A DNA stretch of 9,907 nt, from contig JAMFRY010000145.1 of the NCBI GenBank assembly GCA_026225015.1, positions 1 through 9,907 on the forward strand. The letters are read 5' to 3'. Each line of letters opens with the position of its first letter. Position 1 is the first letter of the stretch. This DNA comes from Alphaproteobacteria bacterium (lineage in GTDB: Bacteria > Pseudomonadota > Alphaproteobacteria > Acetobacterales > Acetobacteraceae). A model generated the notes under the pieces. That model did not search any database. It was not told the DNA's origin and saw only the letters and a program-made list of their open reading frames with translations. The position numbers were made by a program, and so were the translations under genes. Below, piece after piece: positions 1 to 6,056 of this stretch.

Positions 1-1
1 C

Positions 2-586
2 GCCGCACTCACCACCGATCAGGCCACCGCCCTCTCCAGCAGCCAGATCAAGGGCCTCTCCAGCGCCGATCTCGGCAATCTCACCACCGGCGCGATCTCC
101 GTCCTCACCACCGCCGCGCTCGCCGCCCTCAGCTCCGCCCAACTCGCCGGGCTTGGCACCACCAACATCACAGCTTTGCCTTCGGCCAACCTGAGCGTCT
201 TATCAACCGCAGCCCTGCAAGGGATAACGGGTGCGGAAGTTTCCGCTCTAGGCAGTGCAATGCTCGGGCTATTACCGATGCAGTTCATTCCTCTGTCCAC
301 CTCCGCAATCGCCAATCTATCCACGGCAACAATCAGCGGGCTGACGGCCGCAATGGTTACCTCCTTGACCACGGCCCAAATTGCCAGTCTCACGGCGACG
401 GAAATACTCGCCCTTGGAGCGCCGCAGATCAGCAACTTAACCTCAGCCCAAGTTACTGCCCTGACGACTTCCCAAATCACTACCTTGACCGTGACCCAGA
501 TCGGCTATTTTACCGGCACGCAGGTCGGTGATTTCACCGCCAAACAGCTGGATGTAATGAGCAGCAGCCAGAGTAACGCTCTCTAG
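2..586 (+). CDS. C-terminal part of an octapeptide-repeat, Ser/Thr-rich protein (5' end outside window)
   Basis: The frame is open from the left edge and ends at TAG (584-586), giving 194 visible residues; the start lies outside the window. Almost the whole visible protein is one tandem repeat of eight residues with consensus L-[TS]-[TS]-x-[QA]-[ILV]-x-x, for example LTTAQIAS, LTSAQVTA and LTTSQITT. Ser plus Thr make up 58 of 194 residues (about 30%). There is no cysteine, no charged cluster and no evident membrane segment. The last units drift (F or M replaces the leading L) and the protein stops one residue after the final unit, with no separate anchor domain. Such regular hydrophobic/hydroxyl spacing suggests a repetitive solenoid or fibrous surface protein. 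From memory, similar LTTxQI-type arrays occur in large unannotated alphaproteobacterial proteins. Function is not recognised. The next gene is a glycosyltransferase, so this could be a glycosylated surface protein, which is inference. The reading frame is secure; the role is not. Confidence 0.72.
   Translation, partial: AALTTDQATALSSSQIKGLSSADLGNLTTGAISVLTTAALAALSSAQLAGLGTTNITALPSANLSVLSTAALQGITGAEVSALGSAMLGLLPMQFIPLSTSAIANLSTATISGLTAAMVTSLTTAQIASLTATEILALGAPQISNLTSAQVTALTTSQITTLTVTQIGYFTGTQVGDFTAKQLDVMSSSQSNAL
8..580 (+). repeat. Tandem 24-bp (octapeptide) repeat array, 24 diverged units
   Basis: In the coding frame, 24 consecutive units begin with L (rarely I, F or M) and carry small hydroxyl residues at positions 2-3 and an aliphatic residue at position 6. 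All are 8 residues long except one 7-residue unit (LPMQFIP, 272-292). The protein pattern is better conserved than the DNA. The leftmost units are C-rich and similar in codon choice (ctcaccacc-like), while later units use more varied, more AT-containing codons. This suggests older or less homogenised copies toward the 3' end. The array probably continues left of the window. Confidence 0.8.
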
Positions 587-660
587 CATTCTTCGGACAC
601 GCGGGTGCGACCAGACCAACTTACCCTCAATAAATCCGTCTGCGGCAGCCCGTTCTTTCC

Positions 661-722
661 AAATTGTTAAGAATGACGAGCTACACAGGGTAAAATAAAC
701 AGTCTGTTTAGGAATTCTGTGG
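661..722 (+). promoter_or_regulatory. AT-rich leader, probable promoter and ribosome binding site of the fusion glycosyltransferase
   Basis: The gap 587-722 holds no gene. Its last 60 bases are only about one third G+C, in sharp contrast with the GC-rich genes on both sides. TAAAAT at 691-696 matches five of six bases of a sigma-70 -10 box. The best -35-like hexamer, TTGTTA at 664-669, sits 21 bp upstream, which is too far, and TTAAGA (667-672) at 18 bp is a poor match. So the promoter is plausible but not well defined. AGGA at 710-713 lies nine bases before ATG 723 and would serve as a ribosome binding site. An in-frame TAA at 696-698 shows the gene cannot start further upstream. No convincing terminator for the preceding gene was found. 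Confidence 0.3.
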
Positions 723-3700
723 ATGGGACACTCGACTGAGCCAGCTGCTCCTGCGATTAAAAATGCTGCGGGTCTCGTAGCCACTTCGATCACTTCGACA
801 GAATCGTTGGGTTCCCTCATTGACGCACTCTTATCCGGCGGCATTTCGCCCGGCGACGTTGAGTTGCGCCTCAAGGACGTGCCGTTCGACGCTGTCGTCA
901 CGGTTCTTGATGGCGCCAGGCCAGGACCCGGTGACAGCATAGAGGCAGCATTCTACCAGAGCTGGATTGCCGCCAACCCGACCTCCCCAATGCTTTGGGC
1001 CGCGTTATTCAATGTCGGTACGGTGCTGGGCCGCCTTGGCGACTCGGCGGCTGCCATTGGCGCCTACAACAACGCCCTGAGCCTGCGGCCCTCTCTGGAA
1101 TGTGCGGCCATCAACCTTGGCTTGCTGCATGAAGTGGCCGGCCGGCCGGGGGAAGCACTGGCAACCTGGCAGCGCGCGATGCAACCGGCAGCGTCGCGAA
1201 TGGCGTTCGAAACACATCAGGGGCGACTGCTTGAGAATCTTGGCCGTTTCGAAGAAGCCGAAAAAACCCTGCGCCGCGTTCTGCTGACCGAACCGATGCA
1301 GCCGGATGTCGTGCATCACTGGATCCATCTCCGCCAGAAAACCTGCCTGTGGCCGGTCGCCCCCTCCGATATTCCCGGCCTCTCAGCGCAGGAGCTGATC
1401 CGAAGTTCCGGTCCCTTCGGTATCATGGCGCTGAGTGATGACATCGATATTCAGCGTAATGCCGCTGCCGACTGGGTCGCCCGCAAGACCACGGCTGGCC
1501 TGCGCAGGCTGGCTCCCGCAAAGCCCTACGGCCATCAGCGAATCAGGCTTGGTTACATCTCCTCGGATTTCTGTAGCCATGCCATGAGTTACCTGATCAC
1601 CGAACTCTTCGAACGCCATGACCGTAATCGTTTTGAGATTTTCGGCTATTGCTCCAGCGAGGATGACGGAAGCGCGGTGCGCCACCGGGTCCTCGCCGCT
1701 TTCGACCATCATCGCCTGATTCGGAGCCTTTCCGACGAACAGGCCGCCCAGACAATCCGCGATGATGAAATTGACATCTTGATCGACCTGAACGGCATCA
1801 CCGACGGCAGCAGGATCCCCGTGCTACGCTGGCGCCCGGCCCCCATCCAGGCAACTTATCTGGGCTTCGTTGGTCCCGTCCCATTACCCGAGCTCGATTA
1901 CCTCCTATGCGACGATGTCGTGATCCCGCCGGAGTACCAGGCCGCCTACTTGCCCAAACCCCTGTCGATCGCAAAAATCTACCAGGCGAATGACAGCAAA
2001 CGCAGCATCGGACGTGACGTCTCGCGTGCCGAACTCGGGCTTCCAAAAGATCGCTTCGTCCTCTGCTGTTTCTCCAAGCACTACAAGATAACGGAAGAAA
2101 TGTTCGCGGCATGGATGACGATCATGCGTCAGGCGGATCGCACCGTATTATGGCTCGCAATGGACAATCCGTATTCGCAGGCAAATCTGCTCGCCGCCGC
2201 GGCGCGTGCCGGCATTCCGGCGAACCGGATCATTTTCTCCGAACGGGCGGACCCGGATCTTTATATGAGCCGCCTCCGCAAGGCCGATTTGTTTCTCGAT
2301 ACGTTCCCCTATAATGCGGGCACGGTCGCCAGCGACGCAATTCGTATGGGCTTGCCGCTCGTCACGCTGTGCGGACGCTCCTTCGCCTCACGGATGGCGA
2401 CGTCTCTTTTACACGCAGTGGGCGCCACGCAAGGTATTACCACCAGCCTTGCCAAATACATTGAAACCGTGATTCACCTCGCAACCAGCCCCACGGATTA
2501 CGCGCGATTCAAGGCATTGTTTACGCCGCAGGCCTGGAACCAGACGATAGGAGACATTGGCGCTTTTACCCGGCAGTTCGAGGATCGCTGGATTGAAATC
2601 ATGGCCGCTGCAAGCAACACTGCCGAGCTGCCGGCGCCAGAGGAACACGCGATTACGGCCGCCGCCGCAATAACACACACGGACCGCACGTTGAAATTGC
2701 TTCACGTCGGTTGCGGCGTGGCCGGCCCTGAAAAGCTGCCGAGCATTTTCCGCGGGCCCGAATGGCGCGAAATCCGCCTGGATATTGACCCCGAGGTTGC
2801 CCCTGACTTCATAGCCACGCTGACCGACATGCAGGTCATCGCGGATGACAGTGTAGACGCGGTGTATTCATCGCATAACATCGAGCATCTCTATCCCCAT
2901 GAAGTCGCATTGGCGCTTCGTGAAGTGCGCCGCGTTCTGAAGCCGAGCGGTTTCGCGCTCATTGCCTTGCCGGACATGCAGGAAGTTGCCCGCCACATCG
3001 CGGAGGGAAAGCTAGAGGACCCGCTTTACACCTCGCCCATGGGCCCGATCGCGGCGCTGGATATCCTGTATGGCCACCGGGCATCATTGCAAAATGGCAA
3101 TCTCTTCATGGCCCACCGGACAGGTTTCACCGCCGCCACGCTCGGCAGCGCGTTGATCAACGCAGGGTTCGCGGGCGCCATCGTCCAGCGTAACATCGGC
3201 GCCTTCGCACTCACCGCAATTGCGTTTCGCGATTTCCCTTCAGCCGAGGCGATTATGGTCGCGCAGGCACGGATGCTTAGCCAAACCGATCCTGCGGCGG
3301 TCCTCTACAAGCCCGCCGAAGCCACTGAATTTACACGAAATGCGCCGCAACCGCTCCACCAGCAACAGCTCGCGGCCGCCTTTGCGCTGCATCAATCAGG
3401 TCAAGCGATCGAAGCAGAAAAACTGTATCAGGAAATAATGGCGGCACCGCGAGCCCCTGCCGGCGCAAGCTTCGGTTTTGCGTTGCTCTGCACCGAGCAT
3501 GGCAGATTACAGGAGGCCGCCGACGCTTATTGCCGCGTCATCGCCATCCAGCCGGACTTCGTGGATGCATACGTCAACCTTGCGGCTCTCATCTTATCGG
3601 TCGGACAATCCGTGGAAGCCGAAAGCCTGCTCCGCCGTGCCATCGCCCTCGATCCCAGGAACGCCATGGCGCATGGCAATCTCGGCAAAGCTTTGCATGA

Positions 3701-5192
3701 TCTTGGCCGGTTCGACGAGGCGGTTGTGATGTATCAGGCAGCCATTGCCCTACGGCCCGACAACGCCGTCGTCCACATTAATTACGGTGCCGCCCTACTC
3801 GAAATCCAGGACTGGCATGGATCCATCGAGACCACACGCCAAGCGCTCGCACTGCAACCGGGCTCCGCCATGGCCCACGCAAACCTTGGAACCGCCCTGC
3901 TTCACGTTGGCCGTCATGACGAAGCCCTGGCCGCATGTCGGCAGGCCATGGCGCTGCAACCGCAGGAGGCGGCGATCCTCGCCAGTCTCGGAGGCGCGAT
4001 GCTGGAACTCGGAGAAGCGAGCGATGCCATTGCGCTCTGCCAAAATGCCCTGGCGCGCAATCCGGCGATGGTCAGCGCCCATTTCAATCTCAGCCATGCC
4101 TTCAAGAGCATCAACCAGCTCGACGCCGCGGCCTCGGCAGTCCGCGAGGCCATCGCGCTCTGTCCGGAATCGGCGGAATTTCATTTTCACCTCGCCCATA
4201 TTCTGCTGCTGCAAGGCGCGTTGGAACCGGGCCTGGATGAATATGAATGGCGCTGGAAAATGCTGGATTTCAGGCCCCTCGATCACCTGCGCCAAAGCTT
4301 CCTCAAGCCGCAATGGCAGGGTGAGGATATCACCGGAAAAACGATCCTCGTCCATACCGAGCAGGGCCTGGGAGATATCATCCAATTTGCCCGCTACCTC
4401 CCCTTGCTGGCGCGGCGCGCAAAGCAGGTGATCGTCGCTACCCTTCCACCAACGCAACGATTACTGCAACACATCGAAGGCATCAGCGTCGTCTCCATCC
4501 TGGAATCCCCCTTGCCGGCGTTCGACGTCTATTGCGCCCTGCTGAGCCTGCCTAAAGCCTTTGCAACCTGCCTCGACACCATCCCTGCCGAGGTGCCCTA
4601 TCTCATGGCCGACCCGGATATGAAACTGCGATACGACCGGCGTTTCAGCAAATCGCGCTTACGCGTCGGCATCGTTTGGGCCGGCAATCCTGCCACCCAA
4701 CGTGACCGTTTCCGCTCACCGGGCCTGGCCAGTGTCATGCCGCTTTTCTCAATCCCCGGCATCGAATTTGTCGTCCTGCAGGTGGGACCAGGCCGCCAGG
4801 ATATCGCCGATCATCCGCTCCCCCCACACGTGCTGGATGTCGGCGCCGAACTCGGCGACCTCACCGATACTGCCGCCATCATATCGAGCCTTGACCTGGT
4901 GATCAGCTCCTGTACCGCGCCGCTGCATCTGGCCGGTGCGCTTGCCGTTCCCTGCTGGGCGATGATCCCCTTCGCGCCGCATTTCCCCTGGTTGCTGGCG
5001 CGTACCGACACGCTCTGGTACCCGAACACGAAGCTGTACCGCCAGGAACAGCCGGGGAAAGACTGGACGGGCGTCATTCACCGCATCGCCGGCGATCTAG
5101 CCGAACTGTCGACGTCGAAAATGAGCCGCCGGTCCCGGCCAAAAGCCTCGCGAACAATGCCGATCGTCGAGCCAGCGGATGCAATGGCATGA
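723..5192 (+). CDS. Multidomain glycosylation enzyme: TPR - GT41 (OGT-like) - SAM methyltransferase - TPR - GT9-like glycosyltransferase
   Basis: A single uninterrupted 1489-residue frame. Residues ~91-191: three TPRs. Residues ~272-627: OGT/SPINDLY-like GT41 catalytic region, with the ISSDF..H segment (H286), RPAPIQATYLGF (371-382), a Lys in SKHYKI (K455) matching the OGT catalytic-site lysine, and a C-terminal NAGTVASD segment (531-538). Residues ~656-835: class I SAM methyltransferase, with glycine-rich motif I LHVGCG (660-665), acidic LDID (686-689) and a HNIEHLY/RRVLKPSGF block. Residues ~881-1180: nine 34-residue TPRs ending in xP. Residues ~1190-1462: GT-B domain like ADP-heptose:LPS heptosyltransferases, with HTEQGLGDIIQFARY (1211-1225), VGIVWAGNP (1315-1323) and SSCTAPLHLAGAL (1395-1407). 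No signal peptide or membrane segment, so it should act in the cytoplasm. Expected role is protein O-glycosylation or glycan extension with sugar methylation; donor and acceptor are unknown. The start has AGGA nine bases upstream. The 3' end overlaps the FkbM gene by ATGA. Confidence 0.88.
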   Translation: MGHSTEPAAPAIKNAAGLVATSITSTESLGSLIDALLSGGISPGDVELRLKDVPFDAVVTVLDGARPGPGDSIEAAFYQSWIAANPTSPMLWAALFNVGTVLGRLGDSAAAIGAYNNALSLRPSLECAAINLGLLHEVAGRPGEALATWQRAMQPAASRMAFETHQGRLLENLGRFEEAEKTLRRVLLTEPMQPDVVHHWIHLRQKTCLWPVAPSDIPGLSAQELIRSSGPFGIMALSDDIDIQRNAAADWVARKTTAGLRRLAPAKPYGHQRIRLGYISSDFCSHAMSYLITELFERHDRNRFEIFGYCSSEDDGSAVRHRVLAAFDHHRLIRSLSDEQAAQTIRDDEIDILIDLNGITDGSRIPVLRWRPAPIQATYLGFVGPVPLPELDYLLCDDVVIPPEYQAAYLPKPLSIAKIYQANDSKRSIGRDVSRAELGLPKDRFVLCCFSKHYKITEEMFAAWMTIMRQADRTVLWLAMDNPYSQANLLAAAARAGIPANRIIFSERADPDLYMSRLRKADLFLDTFPYNAGTVASDAIRMGLPLVTLCGRSFASRMATSLLHAVGATQGITTSLAKYIETVIHLATSPTDYARFKALFTPQAWNQTIGDIGAFTRQFEDRWIEIMAAASNTAELPAPEEHAITAAAAITHTDRTLKLLHVGCGVAGPEKLPSIFRGPEWREIRLDIDPEVAPDFIATLTDMQVIADDSVDAVYSSHNIEHLYPHEVALALREVRRVLKPSGFALIALPDMQEVARHIAEGKLEDPLYTSPMGPIAALDILYGHRASLQNGNLFMAHRTGFTAATLGSALINAGFAGAIVQRNIGAFALTAIAFRDFPSAEAIMVAQARMLSQTDPAAVLYKPAEATEFTRNAPQPLHQQQLAAAFALHQSGQAIEAEKLYQEIMAAPRAPAGASFGFALLCTEHGRLQEAADAYCRVIAIQPDFVDAYVNLAALILSVGQSVEAESLLRRAIALDPRNAMAHGNLGKALHDLGRFDEAVVMYQAAIALRPDNAVVHINYGAALLEIQDWHGSIETTRQALALQPGSAMAHANLGTALLHVGRHDEALAACRQAMALQPQEAAILASLGGAMLELGEASDAIALCQNALARNPAMVSAHFNLSHAFKSINQLDAAASAVREAIALCPESAEFHFHLAHILLLQGALEPGLDEYEWRWKMLDFRPLDHLRQSFLKPQWQGEDITGKTILVHTEQGLGDIIQFARYLPLLARRAKQVIVATLPPTQRLLQHIEGISVVSILESPLPAFDVYCALLSLPKAFATCLDTIPAEVPYLMADPDMKLRYDRRFSKSRLRVGIVWAGNPATQRDRFRSPGLASVMPLFSIPGIEFVVLQVGPGRQDIADHPLPPHVLDVGAELGDLTDTAAIISSLDLVISSCTAPLHLAGALAVPCWAMIPFAPHFPWLLARTDTLWYPNTKLYRQEQPGKDWTGVIHRIAGDLAELSTSKMSRRSRPKASRTMPIVEPADAMA

Positions 5193-5929
5193 AACCAGAG
5201 CTCAATAATTTCACGGTCCTGGAATCGGTGCACGGAAAGTTCATCGTCAATCGTCACTGTAGTTTTCAGGCCGATGCCTTGATCAAAACCGGGCGGACCC
5301 ATATCGAGGATGAGCTGGCGAAACTCATGGCCATCGCGCGGGTGCTTCCCGAAAACTGCGTCGTGCTGGATGCCGGCGCCAATGTCGGTCTGGTAAGCAT
5401 ACCGCTTGCCAATGAAATCAAAGCCCGCGGCGGAATCGTCCATGCCTTTGAAATCCAACGCATGCTTTTCCACGCGCTCTGCGGCAGCGTTGCGTTGAAC
5501 GATCTTGATAACCTCTATGTCCATCACCAGGGTCTGGGCGCAACCGCTGGCTGGGCAAGTTTGACAACTCCGGATTACGGCACGCCCCAGGATTTCGGAA
5601 CCTGCAGCCTCCTCGATTCTGCAACGGGAAATATCCACGAACAAATCCAGGTTGCGACCATCGACTCGCTCGCCTTACGCCGGCTCGACCTGCTCAAGAT
5701 CGACGTTGAAGGGATGGAGCCCGCAGTTCTTCTCGGCGCGAAAGACAGCATCCAGCGTTTCTCTCCCTGGTGTTGGATCGAATACTGGAAAACCGGCATC
5801 GATGTTATCAAGGCGGCCTTCGCCGACGAAAACTACCGGTTCTTCCCGATGGACCAATTGAACCTATTATGCGTACCGGCCACCAAACTGGCCGCCTCCG
5901 GCATCACGATTAATGGTTACGAAGCCTGA
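5189..5929 (+). CDS. FkbM-family SAM-dependent methyltransferase
   Basis: A 246-residue protein, typical length for the FkbM (Methyltransf_21) family. It has the SAM-binding motif I VLDAGANVGLVSIPLA (residues 59-74) and a HAFEIQ segment at the end of strand 2 (85-90), where the acidic residue should bind the ribose hydroxyls. The family-diagnostic LLKIDVEGME (168-177) is also present. FkbM proteins O-methylate hydroxyls, often on sugars of surface polysaccharides, glycans or secondary metabolites. There is no signal peptide, so it should be cytoplasmic. The start ATG overlaps the TGA of the preceding glycosyltransferase (ATGA, 5189-5192) and no good Shine-Dalgarno lies in front, so translation is probably coupled and the two proteins made together. 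The likely substrate is the glycan built by the upstream enzyme, which is inference from this coupling. It ends with TGA; the next gene is convergent. Confidence 0.88.
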   Translation: MKPELNNFTVLESVHGKFIVNRHCSFQADALIKTGRTHIEDELAKLMAIARVLPENCVVLDAGANVGLVSIPLANEIKARGGIVHAFEIQRMLFHALCGSVALNDLDNLYVHHQGLGATAGWASLTTPDYGTPQDFGTCSLLDSATGNIHEQIQVATIDSLALRRLDLLKIDVEGMEPAVLLGAKDSIQRFSPWCWIEYWKTGIDVIKAAFADENYRFFPMDQLNLLCVPATKLAASGITINGYEA

Positions 5930-6056
5930 GATTTTGGGACTCTCATCCGGCATGGTCGTTCAGCTCCCTGCCATGATGGATACCGGGTTTATAATTTCTA
6001 ACATTAGTGATGGCGGCAATGACGGGAAGCGAGGCCCATCAATACGCTTTATTCCA
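5930..6056. other. Convergent intergenic gap without a clear terminator
   Basis: This 127-bp stretch separates the 3' ends of the FkbM gene (+) and dsbD (-). Only short weak hairpins are visible, such as CATGG (5951-5955) with CCATG (5971-5975) around a 15-base loop and no following T-run. I see no gene and no convincing intrinsic terminator on either strand. Termination may be Rho-dependent. Confidence 0.5.

Noticed and set aside
19..480. 153-codon minus-strand frame opposite the octapeptide array
   Set aside because: The 24-bp period makes the opposite strand stop-free too. The plus frame has the regular L-TT-x-Q-I pattern and a sensible stop, so the minus frame is a by-product of the repeat.
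587..675. Seven-base inverted repeat CATTCTT (587-593) / AAGAATG (669-675) as a terminator or operator
   Set aside because: The arms are 75 bases apart, do not extend beyond seven bases and have no T-run; a chance match is likely.
3745..4457. Overlapping 228-codon (+) and 220-codon (-) frames within the second TPR region
   Set aside because: Both lie inside the uninterrupted TPR-coding frame, and their products are skewed in composition and show no recognisable fold.
723..5192. Possibility that the fusion gene is two or three genes merged by sequencing error
   Set aside because: The frame, codon use and domain boundaries are continuous across all junctions, with no internal stop or frame change; it is kept as one gene, though experimental confirmation is not available here.
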